Below are positions 50,589 through 58,993 of a stretch of 64,000 nt of DNA, piece by piece. Positions within the stretch are counted from its first letter, which is position 1; the number at the start of each line of letters is the position of its first letter. This stretch comes from Streptomyces sp. 71268. GTDB taxonomy: Bacteria > Actinomycetota > Actinomycetes > Streptomycetales > Streptomycetaceae. Where the stretch lies: NCBI RefSeq assembly GCF_029392895.1, contig NZ_CP114200.1, positions 3,007,001 through 3,071,000 on the forward strand. The letters run 5' to 3'. The notes below the pieces were generated by a model. The model ran no database searches. It saw only the letters and a list, made by a program, of their open reading frames with translations, and was not told where the DNA came from. The position numbers and the translations under genes were made by a program.

Positions 50589-52420
50589 GACGCATCACCC
50601 GACGCCTGGGCGTCCACCGTCTGGCCGCCCGTCTGCTGTCCGCCCGCCCCTTCGGTCCCGCCGCCCCGGGCCGCGCCGCCCTGCCGGCCACCGAGCCCGC
50701 CGCGGCCACCCCGCGCACCGGCCCCCGCCGTGGCCGGCTCGCCCGACCGCTGTCCACCACCACCGCCGCCGTGCTCGCGCTGGCCCTGGCCGCCGGCTGC
50801 TCCGGCTCCGACGGCGGGAAGGACGACGACGGCGACAACGGCGACAGGCGCGCGCCCGGCACCCTGCGGGTGCTGGCCAGCAGCGAGCTGTCCGACCTGT
50901 CGTCCCTGCTCAAGGACGCCGAGCAGGCCACCGGCGTGAAGATCGAACCGACCTGGACCGGAACCCTGGACGGCGCGCAGACGGTCGCCTCGGGCCGGGC
51001 CGACGGCAAGTACGACGCGGTGTGGCTGGCCTCCAACGACTACCTGCGCCTGCTCACCGGCGAGCGGAAGAAGCTCAGGACCGAGACCCCGATCGTCTCC
51101 TCGCCGGTGGCACTCGGCGTGCGCGAGGCCGCCGTCAGGCGGCTGGGCTGGAACCCGGCGAAGGTCACCTGGTCCGACGTGCACAAGGCCGTCACCGACG
51201 GCAAGCTCACCTACGGCATGACCGACCCGGTCCGCTCCAACTCCGGCTACTCCGCGCTGATCGCCCTCACCTCGGCCCTCTCCCGGGCGCAGTCCGCGCT
51301 CACCGACGCCGACGTCAGGGCGGCATCGCCCAAGCTGCGCGAGTTCTTCACCGGCCAGAAACTGACCTCCGGCTCCTCGGGCTGGCTGGCCGAGGCGTTC
51401 GCCCGCAGGGCCGGCCAGCGGCCACCGGTGGACGCGCTGATCAACTACGAGTCGGTGCTGCTCTCGCTCCAGCGCGGCAAGCTGCTCGGCCACGACGGGC
51501 AGCAGGGCGCCGACGCCGCCGCGACCGAGCCCGTGGCCGGCATCAGCGACCTGACCGTGATCCGCCCCACCGACGGCGTGGTCACCGCGGACTACCCGCT
51601 GAGCCTGCTCGCCTCGGCCGACCAGAACGCCCGGGACTCCTACGCCGCCCTGACCCGGTACCTGCGCTCCCCGGACGCCCAACAGGCGCTGACCCGGGAG
51701 ACGTTCCGCCGCCCGGTCAACTCCTCCGTGCCGCCCACCACCGGCATCTCCCGCGAGCCGCGCCGTGAACTGCCCTTCCCCGGCAGCCGCGACGTCGCCG
51801 ACCGGCTGCTCGACTCGTACGAGAACGAGCTGCGCCGCCCCTCGCGGACCGTGTACGTGCTCGACACCTCGGGCTCCATGGACGAGGAGCGGCTCGGCCG
51901 GCTCAAGGCGGCGCTGCGGAAGTTGACCGGCTCCGACGACTCGGCCACCGGCAAGCGGTTCCGCGACCGTGAGGAGGTGACGCTGATGCCCTTCTCCGAC
52001 CAGGTCAAGGAGGTCAACACGCACACCGTCCCGGAGCGGGAGCCGGCCCGGGCGCTCGACCTGATCCGCGCGGACGTGGACGGGCTCGCCGCCGGCGGCG
52101 ACACGGCGATCTACAGCAGCCTCCAGGAGGCGTACCGGCACCTGGGCGAGCGCGCGTCGAAGGCCGGCGACGACCGGTTCACCTCGATCGTGCTGATGAC
52201 GGACGGGGAGAACACGACGGGGGCCAAGGCGGACGACTTTGACACCTTCTACCGGGGGCTGTCGGGGGACCAGCGCTCCATCCCCGTCTTCCCGATCCTC
52301 TTCGGCGACTCGGACCGCGTCGAGCTGGAGCACATCGCGGACCTGACCGGCGGCCAGCTCTTCGACGCGGTGGAGGGCTCGTTGGACGGCGCGTTCGAGG
52401 AGATCCGTGGCTACCAGTGA
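50585..52420 (+). CDS. lipoprotein with substrate-binding and VWA domains
   Basis: Length 611 aa from a TTG that overlaps the TelA stop (TTGA). A long basic N-terminus leads to a lipobox at A-A-G-C72, so it is lipid-anchored outside the membrane. Residues about 95-390 are binding-protein-like (TLRVLASSELSDLSSLLKDAEQATGVKIEPTWTG ... DALINYESVLLSL). A VWA domain begins near 420 with the MIDAS motif D427-T-S-G-S431 and continues to VLMTDGENTTG. Fusion of the two suggests a metal-dependent adhesion or signalling part coupled to ligand capture. A TTG start is uncommon; no better one is seen. Confidence 0.82.
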   Translation: MRRITRRLGVHRLAARLLSARPFGPAAPGRAALPATEPAAATPRTGPRRGRLARPLSTTTAAVLALALAAGCSGSDGGKDDDGDNGDRRAPGTLRVLASSELSDLSSLLKDAEQATGVKIEPTWTGTLDGAQTVASGRADGKYDAVWLASNDYLRLLTGERKKLRTETPIVSSPVALGVREAAVRRLGWNPAKVTWSDVHKAVTDGKLTYGMTDPVRSNSGYSALIALTSALSRAQSALTDADVRAASPKLREFFTGQKLTSGSSGWLAEAFARRAGQRPPVDALINYESVLLSLQRGKLLGHDGQQGADAAATEPVAGISDLTVIRPTDGVVTADYPLSLLASADQNARDSYAALTRYLRSPDAQQALTRETFRRPVNSSVPPTTGISREPRRELPFPGSRDVADRLLDSYENELRRPSRTVYVLDTSGSMDEERLGRLKAALRKLTGSDDSATGKRFRDREEVTLMPFSDQVKEVNTHTVPEREPARALDLIRADVDGLAAGGDTAIYSSLQEAYRHLGERASKAGDDRFTSIVLMTDGENTTGAKADDFDTFYRGLSGDQRSIPVFPILFGDSDRVELEHIADLTGGQLFDAVEGSLDGAFEEIRGYQ

Positions 52421-53168
52421 GCGCGCCGGCCGGCGCCCGTCCGCCCTGCGCTACCTGGAGTCCCGCAAGAACCTGACGGGCTGCGCGCTGGGCCTGGCGG
52501 GGCTCGGCCTGTACGCGGTGGGCGCGGCCGGCGCCTACTGGCCGGTGGTCGTCGCCGGCCTGTACGGGGCCGGGGCCCTGCTCGCCCCGCCCGAGCGGCC
52601 CGCGTCGCCGGACTTCCCCGCGCCGGGCGAGCAGGTGGAGGCGCTGCGCGCGGACCTGGCGACGCTGGAGGAGTACCTCTCCGGCGTGCGCTCCCGGGAC
52701 CGGCTGCCCGAGGAGGCGGAGCGGCTCCTGGACGACCTGACCGCGTTGCTGTCCGCGCTGCTCGACCCGGAGCGGGGCGCGGGCGAGGCGCTGGCGGCCG
52801 ACGGCGAGACGCTGCACCGGCTGACCCGCGTCATCCGCCAGGACACCCCGGAGAGCGTGGACGCCTACCTGCGCACCCGCTGGTGGTCCCGGCTCACCCC
52901 GGGCGGCCAGGGCCCGGACGAGGAACTCGGGCGCCAGCTCGGGCTGCTGGTGGAGGAGGCGTCGAAGGTGGCGGCCGAACTCCGGGACGCCGAGGCGTGG
53001 CGCCAGCGGGCGCTGACCCGGTACTACGAGGACCGGGCGGCGCCGGGCGAACCGGGCACGGCGGGGCTGGCCGCACCGACTGGGGCGGCTGGGGCAGTGC
53101 CCCCGGAAACGCGTGAGGCCCCCGACGGCGCGGGGGCGGGGTCGGCGCCGGAGGAGCGGACGCCGTAG
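52407..53168 (+). CDS. small membrane protein at the end of the TelA operon, XpaC-like in layout
   Basis: Length 253 aa from the GTG at 52407, which overlaps the previous gene by 14 bases; GAGGAG lies 4 bases upstream. Two membrane helices at about 27-62 (GCALGLAGLGLYAVGAAGAYWPVVVAGLYGAG) are followed by helical cytoplasmic sequence (VEALRADLATLEEYLSGVRSRDRLPEEAERLLDDL) and a Pro/Ala/Gly-rich tail. This resembles XpaC, the usual partner of TelA in Firmicutes, in layout but not in sequence that I can match; it is an analogy. Confidence 0.6.
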   Translation: MATSERAGRRPSALRYLESRKNLTGCALGLAGLGLYAVGAAGAYWPVVVAGLYGAGALLAPPERPASPDFPAPGEQVEALRADLATLEEYLSGVRSRDRLPEEAERLLDDLTALLSALLDPERGAGEALAADGETLHRLTRVIRQDTPESVDAYLRTRWWSRLTPGGQGPDEELGRQLGLLVEEASKVAAELRDAEAWRQRALTRYYEDRAAPGEPGTAGLAAPTGAAGAVPPETREAPDGAGAGSAPEERTP

Positions 53169-53260
53169 CGAGGTTGCCGGCGGTGAGGTCGCCGGTGGCG
53201 GGCTGCTCGCGGCGGGGCCGGGCGGACGGCACGGCTCGCCGGCCCGGTGGGGCTTCGTCC

Positions 53261-53290
53261 GGGGACGCCCTCTCGCCAGAGGGCGTCCCC
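53261..53290. terminator. bidirectional terminator between the TelA operon and pckG
   Basis: Perfect 13-base stem (53261-53273 with 53278-53290), loop CGCC. It begins 93 bases after the TelA operon stop and ends 5 bases before the pckG stop. Confidence 0.85.
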
Positions 53291-53295
53291 TCACC

Positions 53296-55143
53296 TCAGC
53301 CGAGTCGCTCGACCAGCGCCCGGTACTCGTCCCAGATCTCCTTCGGGGTGTGGTCCCCGAAGGTGTTCAGGTGCTCGGGCACCAGGGCCGCCTCCTCGCG
53401 CCAGACCTCCGGGTCCACGGTGAGCAGGAACTCCAGGTCCGCGTCCGAGAGGTCGAGCCCGTCGGTGTCCAGGGCCTCCTTGGTCGGCAGCACGCCGATC
53501 GGCGTCCGCACGCCGTCGGCCTTTCCGTCGAGACGCTCCACGATCCACTTGAGCACGCGGCTGTTCTCGCCGAAGCCGGGCCAGACGAACTTGCCCTCGT
53601 CGTTCTTGCGGAACCAGTTCACGTAGTAGATCTTCGGCAGCTTGGCCTGGTCGGCGCTCTGCCCGACCCTGACCCAGTGGCCCATGTAGTCGCCCATGTT
53701 GTAGCCGCAGAAGGGCAGCATGGCGAACGGGTCCCGGCGCAGCTCACCGACCTTGCCCTCGGCCGCCGCGGTCTTCTCGGAGGCGACGTTGGCGCCGAGG
53801 AAGACGCCGTGCTGCCAGGAGAGGGACTCGGTGACCAGCGGCACCGCGCTGGCGCGCCGACCGCCGAAGAGGATGGCCGAGATCGGCACGCCCTTCGGGT
53901 CCTCCCACTCCGGCGCGATGATCGGGCACTGCCCGGCCGGCACGGTGAACCGGGCGTTGGGGTGCGCGGCCGGCGTCCCGGACTCCGGGGTCCAGTCGTT
54001 GCCCTTCCAGTCGGTCAGGTGCGCGGGCGGCTCCTCGGTCATGCCCTCCCACCACACGTCGCCGTCGTCGGTGAGCGCGACGTTGGTGAAGACCGCGTTG
54101 CCCCACAGGGTCTTCATCGCGTTGGCGTTGGTGTGCTCGCCGGTGCCGGGGGCCACGCCGAAGAACCCGGCCTCCGGGTTGATCGCGTACAGCCGGCCGT
54201 CCTCGCCGAAGCGCATCCAGGCGATGTCGTCGCCGATGGTCTCCACCGTCCACCCGGGGATGGTGGGCTCCAGCATCGCGAGGTTGGTCTTGCCGCAGGC
54301 GGAGGGGAAGGCGGCGGCCACGTACTTGGCCTCGCCCTGCGGCGGGGTCAGCTTGAGGATGAGCATGTGCTCGGCGAGCCAGCCCTCGTCGCGGGCCATC
54401 ACGGAGGCGATGCGCAGCGCGTAGCACTTCTTGCCGAGCAGCGCGTTGCCGCCGTAGCCGGAGCCGTACGACCAGATCTCGCGCGACTCGGGGAAGTGCG
54501 AGATGTACTTGGTGGTGTTGCACGGCCACGGCACGTCGGCCTGGCCCGGCTCCAGCGGGGCGCCGAGGGTGTGCACGGCCTTGACGAAGAAGCCGTCGTC
54601 GCCCAGCTCGTCCAGGACCGGCTGACCCATCCGCGTCATGGTGCGCATCGAGACGGCGACGTACGCGGAGTCGGTGATCTCCACGCCGATGGCGGAGAGC
54701 GGCGAGCCGAGCGGGCCCATGCAGAACGGCACCACGTACATGGTGCGGCCGCGCATCGAGCCCCGGAAGACGCCCTGTTCCCCGGCGAAGATCTCGCGCA
54801 TCTCGTCGGGGTGCTTCCAGTGGTTGGTCGGCCCCGCGTCCTCTTCCTTCGCCGAGCAGATGAAGGTGCGGTCCTCGACCCGGGCCACGTCGCTGGGGTC
54901 GGAGGCCGCGTAGTACGAGTGCGGGCGCTTGATCGGGTCGAGCCGCTTGAACGTGCCCTTCGCCACGAGTTCCTCGGCCAGCCGCTCGTACTCGGCCTGC
55001 GAACCGTCGCACCAGACGATCGCGGCGGGTTCGGTCAGGGCGGCGATCTCGTGCACCCAGGAGATCAGCTCCTGGTGGTTCGTGGGGGTGTTGTTCTGAG
55101 CCACGGGGCTGAGAGCCCCGGAGGATTCAGCGCTGCGCGCCAC
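53296..55143 (-). CDS. pckG: GTP-dependent phosphoenolpyruvate carboxykinase
   Basis: Length 615 aa from the GTG at 55143 (GGAG 6 bases upstream), against about 610 in relatives. The catalytic PEPCK motif FPSACGKTN includes Cys283 and the P-loop lysine, and other signatures are [67 protein letters not shown] and PAGQCP. It makes phosphoenolpyruvate from oxaloacetate in gluconeogenesis, the cytoplasmic step needed when growing on amino acids or chitin-derived acetate. It is divergent from hemolysin III and convergent with the TelA operon. Confidence 0.97.
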   Translation of the reverse strand: MARSAESSGALSPVAQNNTPTNHQELISWVHEIAALTEPAAIVWCDGSQAEYERLAEELVAKGTFKRLDPIKRPHSYYAASDPSDVARVEDRTFICSAKEEDAGPTNHWKHPDEMREIFAGEQGVFRGSMRGRTMYVVPFCMGPLGSPLSAIGVEITDSAYVAVSMRTMTRMGQPVLDELGDDGFFVKAVHTLGAPLEPGQADVPWPCNTTKYISHFPESREIWSYGSGYGGNALLGKKCYALRIASVMARDEGWLAEHMLILKLTPPQGEAKYVAAAFPSACGKTNLAMLEPTIPGWTVETIGDDIAWMRFGEDGRLYAINPEAGFFGVAPGTGEHTNANAMKTLWGNAVFTNVALTDDGDVWWEGMTEEPPAHLTDWKGNDWTPESGTPAAHPNARFTVPAGQCPIIAPEWEDPKGVPISAILFGGRRASAVPLVTESLSWQHGVFLGANVASEKTAAAEGKVGELRRDPFAMLPFCGYNMGDYMGHWVRVGQSADQAKLPKIYYVNWFRKNDEGKFVWPGFGENSRVLKWIVERLDGKADGVRTPIGVLPTKEALDTDGLDLSDADLEFLLTVDPEVWREEAALVPEHLNTFGDHTPKEIWDEYRALVERLG

Positions 55144-55388
55144 GATCGCTCCGTTCCGCCGAAGCCCGACTGCTCCGGCGTCAGATTGAGGGTTTTGGGC
55201 GGACACAGACGTACACATCCGCTACGGATGCACACATCCGTATATCCAGTGATGGAGACAGCTACCCCTTGGGGGCTGCGACCCGGATGCTCAGCTCATC
55301 CGGTGCCGACCGCGCTCATTTGATCATCCGACCCGTTGGGCGATCTGTCCAGAGGGCGCCCCCGTGAGGATCACCACTCGACACCGGG

Positions 55389-55401
55389 CCGTAACTTACG
55401 G
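55389..55401 (+). promoter_or_regulatory. palindrome overlapping the hemolysin III promoter
   Basis: CCGTAACTTACGG, 6-base arms around C, with TACGGT (55397-55402) as possible -10, 12 bases before the ATG. It may be a TetR-type operator. Confidence 0.45.
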
Positions 55402-55414
55402 TGGCGTAGGTAGC

Positions 55415-56122
55415 ATGACGAGCATGACTGCCGTCGCATCCGAGGCCGCCGACACCGCCAGCGAGCGGGAAGTGACAGTGCCACCACCCCTCAAACCACG
55501 GCTGCGCGGCTGGCTGCACGCCGGCATGTTCCCCGCGGTCCTGGTCTCCGGCATCGTGCTGACCGCCCTGGCCGAGAGCGGCCGGGGCCGGCTGGCCTGC
55601 GCGGTCTACACGCTCACGGCCTGCCTCCTGTTCGGCGTGAGCGCGCTCTACCACCGCGGCACCTGGGGCCCGCGCGCCGAGGGCGTGCTGCGCCGCCTCG
55701 ACCACGCCAACATCTTCCTGATCATCGCCGGCACGTACACGCCGCTGACCCTGCTGCTCATCGACGGCGGCCGACAGCAGGCGCTGCTGTGGGGGATCTG
55801 GGCGGCGGCACTGGCGGGCATCGCGTTCCGGGTCTTCTGGGTCGGCGCCCCGCGCTGGCTCTACACCCCCTGCTACATCGCCATGGGCTGGGCCGCCGTC
55901 TTCTTCCTGCCCGACTTCCTGCGCACCGGCGGCATCGCGGTGCTGGTCTGCGTCATCGTCGGCGGCGTCCTCTACAGCGCCGGCGGCGTGATCTACGGCA
56001 TCAAGCGGCCCAACCCCTCACCCCGCTGGTTCGGCTTCCACGAGGTCTTCCACTCGCTGACGCTGGCCGCCTTCGTCGTGCACTACGTGGGCATCTCGCT
56101 CGTCGCCTACCAGCACCACTGA
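55415..56122 (+). CDS. hemolysin III family (PAQR) membrane protein
   Basis: Length 235 aa from the ATG at 55415; a GTG at 55364 and a second ATG at 55424 are alternatives. Seven hydrophobic helices begin near residue 35 (HAGMFPAVLVSGIVLTAL). PAQR/HlyIII marks are SALYHRGTWG (conserved H), LDHANIFLIIAGTYTPL and HEVFHSLTLAAFVVHYVGI, whose Ser/His/Asp residues bind zinc. The founding Bacillus protein is cytolytic, but PAQR members act as hydrolases or as membrane-fluidity factors; the actual role is unclear. Confidence 0.92.
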   Translation: MTSMTAVASEAADTASEREVTVPPPLKPRLRGWLHAGMFPAVLVSGIVLTALAESGRGRLACAVYTLTACLLFGVSALYHRGTWGPRAEGVLRRLDHANIFLIIAGTYTPLTLLLIDGGRQQALLWGIWAAALAGIAFRVFWVGAPRWLYTPCYIAMGWAAVFFLPDFLRTGGIAVLVCVIVGGVLYSAGGVIYGIKRPNPSPRWFGFHEVFHSLTLAAFVVHYVGISLVAYQHH

Positions 56123-56143
56123 CCACCACCCCACACCCACACC

Positions 56144-56175
56144 ACGGCCGCGCCCCTCCCCCGGGGCGCGGCCGT
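56144..56175 (+). terminator. terminator after the hemolysin III gene
   Basis: Perfect 13-base stem (56144-56156 with 56163-56175), loop TCCCCC, 21 bases after the stop. Confidence 0.83.
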
Positions 56176-56289
56176 CGCGCTGTCCGCGCCCCCACCCGTA
56201 CACCCATGCGCGGCGCGGCACCGCACACCGTCACGCGCGACGGCGCGACACCGCGCGACCCCGGACCGCGATGCGACAGCCAGCACAGA

Positions 56290-56322
56290 TTGACAGTAAG
56301 CAGATTTTGAGAGCTACTGTCA
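56290..56322 (+). promoter_or_regulatory. MFS promoter with dyad operator
   Basis: TTGACA at 56290-56295 overlaps the left arm TGACAGTA (56291-56298) of an inverted repeat whose right arm is TACTGTCA (56315-56322) in the -10 zone. The downstream TetR regulator is the likely ligand-controlled repressor. A second TTGACA is at 56324-56329. Confidence 0.65.
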
Positions 56323-56348
56323 TTTGACACCAACTTCCGGAGGTTGCT

Positions 56349-58079
56349 GTGACAGACCAACCCGACCCCCGCCGCTGGTGGGCCCTGGGCGCGCTGGTCG
56401 CCTGCATGCTCGTGCTCGGCTTCGACATGACCATCCTCAACGTGGCGCTGCCGACCATGGCGTCCGAACTCGGCGCCGACACCGGTGAGCAGCAGTGGAT
56501 CGCCGACTCCTACCTCGTCGTGTTCGCCGCGACGATGCTCCCGGCCGGGCTGCTCGGCGACCGGTTCGGGCGCCGCGGGATGCTGATCACGGGCCTCGGG
56601 ATCTTCCTCGTCGGCTCCCTGGTCGGCACCGTCGTCTCCACCCCGGGATGGGTGATCGCCGCCCGTACGGTGATGGGGCTCGGCGCGGCGCTGATCATGC
56701 CGCTCGCCCTCTCGGTGGTGCCCTCGCTGTTCGGCCCCGGCGAGCGCACCAAGGCCATCGGCGCCATCTCCGCCGCCTCCGCGCTCGGCATGCCGCTCGG
56801 CCCGATCATCGGCGGCTGGCTGCTCGACCACTTCTGGTGGGGCTCGGTCTTCCTCGTCAACGTGCCACTGGCCGCGATCGGCATCCTCTGCTGCGCCCTG
56901 CTCGTCCCCGAGACCCGCGACCCGGCCGCGCCCACCGTGGACATCGGCAGCACCCTGCTGGCCACCTTCGGCCTCGGCCTGCTCGTGTTCGGCATCATCG
57001 AGGGCCCCGACCACGGCTGGGGCGCGCCGCTGACCCTGCTGGCGCTGTTCACCGCCGTCGCGCTGATCACCGGGCTGGTGCTGCGGGAGCGGCGGCAGGC
57101 GCGCCCGATGCTCGACATCGGACTCCTCGGCCAGCGGGGCTTTTTGTGGAACTCGGTCGCCGCGACGCTGGTGACCCTGGTCCTGTCGGGGCTGCTGTTC
57201 ATCCTGCCCCAGTACCTCCAGGCGGTCCTGGGCCACGACGCGTTCGGCACCGGGGTACGCCTGCTGCCGATGATGGGCGGCCTCCTCGTCGCAGCGCGCG
57301 GCAGCGCTCCCCTCATCGAACGGTTCGGCCCGCGCGTGGTCGTCCCGGCCGGCCTGACCACGCTGGCGGGCGCGGCCTTCCTCGGGGCCACCACCGACGT
57401 CGGCGACGGGTACGGGCACACCGCGCTGTGGTTGACCATCGTCGGCTTCGGGTTCGGCTTCGCGATCGTGCCCGCCATGGACGCCGCGCTCGGCGCCCTC
57501 CCGCGCGAGCGCGCGGGCAGCGGCTCCGGGCTGCTCATGACGCTGCGGCAGTTCGGCGGCGCGATCGGCGTGGCGCTGCTCGGCAGCCTGCTGGCCAGCG
57601 GGTACGGCGACCGGCTGGACACCGACGGCCTGTCGCGGGACGCCGCCGACACCGCCGACGACTCGATCGTCGCCGCCCACCTGGTCGCCGACGCGCTCGG
57701 CGACCCGCGGCTCGCGGAGTCCGCCAACTCCGCCTATGTGCACGGCATGGCCCTCGTCCTGCTGGTCTGCGGCGCCACGGCCCTGCTCGCGGCCGCGCTG
57801 ACGGCCTGCTTCCTGCCCGACTCACGCGCCGACCGCCCGGCGACGGCCGACCAGGGCCAGGACCCGGACGACCCGGGTGACCTCGATGGCCCGGCTGACC
57901 CGGGCGGTGCGCCCGAACCGGCCGGTGCGCCCGGACCGGCCGGTGCGGCCGAACCGACCGGTGCGACAGGCCGAGGCGGTCCGAGCAACCCGGGCGACCC
58001 GAGCCGTGCGCGGCCGGACGGCGACGCCGAGACCCAGCCGTCGCACGTGGCCGGGGCGTCCGACGATGGCCGACAATAG
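56349..58079 (+). CDS. MFS drug exporter, DHA2 (14-helix) family
   Basis: Length 576 aa from a GTG with GGAGG 5 bases upstream. About fourteen helices; motif A-type D-R-F-G-R-R-G lies in the first cytoplasmic loop (LLGDRFGRRG, near 73) and ILNVALPTMASELG, LGMPLGPIIGGWLLDHFWWGSVFLVNVPLAA and QQWIADSYLVVFAATMLPAG are DHA2 hallmarks. It is a proton-driven exporter of hydrophobic compounds. The C-terminal tail is unusually long and made of near hexapeptide repeats (GAPEPA type, encoded by an 18-base unit). Five bases after the stop is its TetR regulator. Control is by the dyad at 56290-56322. Confidence 0.93.
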   Translation: MTDQPDPRRWWALGALVACMLVLGFDMTILNVALPTMASELGADTGEQQWIADSYLVVFAATMLPAGLLGDRFGRRGMLITGLGIFLVGSLVGTVVSTPGWVIAARTVMGLGAALIMPLALSVVPSLFGPGERTKAIGAISAASALGMPLGPIIGGWLLDHFWWGSVFLVNVPLAAIGILCCALLVPETRDPAAPTVDIGSTLLATFGLGLLVFGIIEGPDHGWGAPLTLLALFTAVALITGLVLRERRQARPMLDIGLLGQRGFLWNSVAATLVTLVLSGLLFILPQYLQAVLGHDAFGTGVRLLPMMGGLLVAARGSAPLIERFGPRVVVPAGLTTLAGAAFLGATTDVGDGYGHTALWLTIVGFGFGFAIVPAMDAALGALPRERAGSGSGLLMTLRQFGGAIGVALLGSLLASGYGDRLDTDGLSRDAADTADDSIVAAHLVADALGDPRLAESANSAYVHGMALVLLVCGATALLAAALTACFLPDSRADRPATADQGQDPDDPGDLDGPADPGGAPEPAGAPGPAGAAEPTGATGRGGPSNPGDPSRARPDGDAETQPSHVAGASDDGRQ

Positions 58080-58084
58080 GGACC

Positions 58085-58783
58085 ATGGCCTCAGCACGTA
58101 CGACGTCCGCCGCGGAGCCCGGGGCGGTGCCCACGCTCGGCACCGGGCGCGAGCGCAAGCTCGGGCTCCGGGAGCGGAAGAAGATCCAGACCCGCCAGGC
58201 GATCCGGCACGCCGCGTACCGGCTCTTCGCCGAGCAGGGGTACGACGCGACGCCCATCGACCAGATCGCCGAGGCTGCCGAGGTCTCCCCCAGCACCGTC
58301 TTCCGCTACTTCCCCACCAAGGAGGACATCGTCCTCACCGACGAGTACGACCCGGTCATCGAGGAGGCCCTACGCGCCCGGCCCGTGGACGAGCACCCGG
58401 TGGAGTCCATCCGCCAGGTCCTCACCGCCTCGCTGCGCGATCTCGTCCTCAACCAGGACGACAGCATCGCGCTGCGCACCAGGCTGCTCCGCGACGTGCC
58501 CGCGATCCGGGGCCGGATGGCCGAGACGCAGGCGGAGTCCAGCCGCGTCATCCGTTCCGTCCTCGCCGAACGCGCCGGCAAGCCCGCCGACGACCTCGAA
58601 CTGCGCGTCATCACCTCCGCGGTACTCGCCGCGCTCCAGGAGTCCGTCATGTACTGGGTGGACACCGGTCAGGCCGGTGACCTGGAGGAACTCCTCGACA
58701 CCACGTTGGACGTCCTCGCCCGCGGCCTCTCCCTCCCGCCCCGCCCGCCAGCCGACGACACCCCTGCCGGCCCCCGCCCGTAA
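58085..58783 (+). CDS. TetR family regulator of the MFS exporter
   Basis: Length 232 aa. A 30-residue N-terminal extension precedes the helix-turn-helix at about 35-80 (IQTRQAIRHAAYRLFAEQGYDATPIDQIAEAAEVSPSTVFRYFPTKEDIV). The remaining helices form the ligand domain. It starts 5 bases after the MFS stop and so is co-transcribed with the exporter it probably represses, the usual arrangement for efflux. The ligand is likely a substrate of the pump. Confidence 0.93.
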   Translation: MASARTTSAAEPGAVPTLGTGRERKLGLRERKKIQTRQAIRHAAYRLFAEQGYDATPIDQIAEAAEVSPSTVFRYFPTKEDIVLTDEYDPVIEEALRARPVDEHPVESIRQVLTASLRDLVLNQDDSIALRTRLLRDVPAIRGRMAETQAESSRVIRSVLAERAGKPADDLELRVITSAVLAALQESVMYWVDTGQAGDLEELLDTTLDVLARGLSLPPRPPADDTPAGPRP

Positions 58784-58824
58784 CCCGGGGCCACCGCGTG
58801 ACCGGGCGACGCGGACACGCCCTG

Positions 58825-58940
58825 GGGCGGGCTCGGGTTCGCGCCCCGGGCGGGCACGGGGGTCGTACCCCGGGCGGGCGCGGGTTCGTGCCCCGGGTAG
58901 GCGGGGGTCCGTCCCCCGGGGCGGGCGCGGGCTGATCGCC
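58825..58940. repeat. 23-24-bp tandem repeat, five copies
   Basis: Units start GGGCGGGCTCGGGTTCG and end in CCCC; copies are at 58825-58847, 58848-58871, 58872-58894, 58895-58917 and 58918-58940. Each starts with G3-4 and ends in C-rich sequence, so hairpins can form within or between units. It lies in the gap between convergent TetR and oxidoreductase genes. Confidence 0.8.
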
Positions 58941-58993
58941 CATGGCGGCGGCCGGTCGTACGCGGTCGCTCGCGCCACCCACCGGCTACGTGC

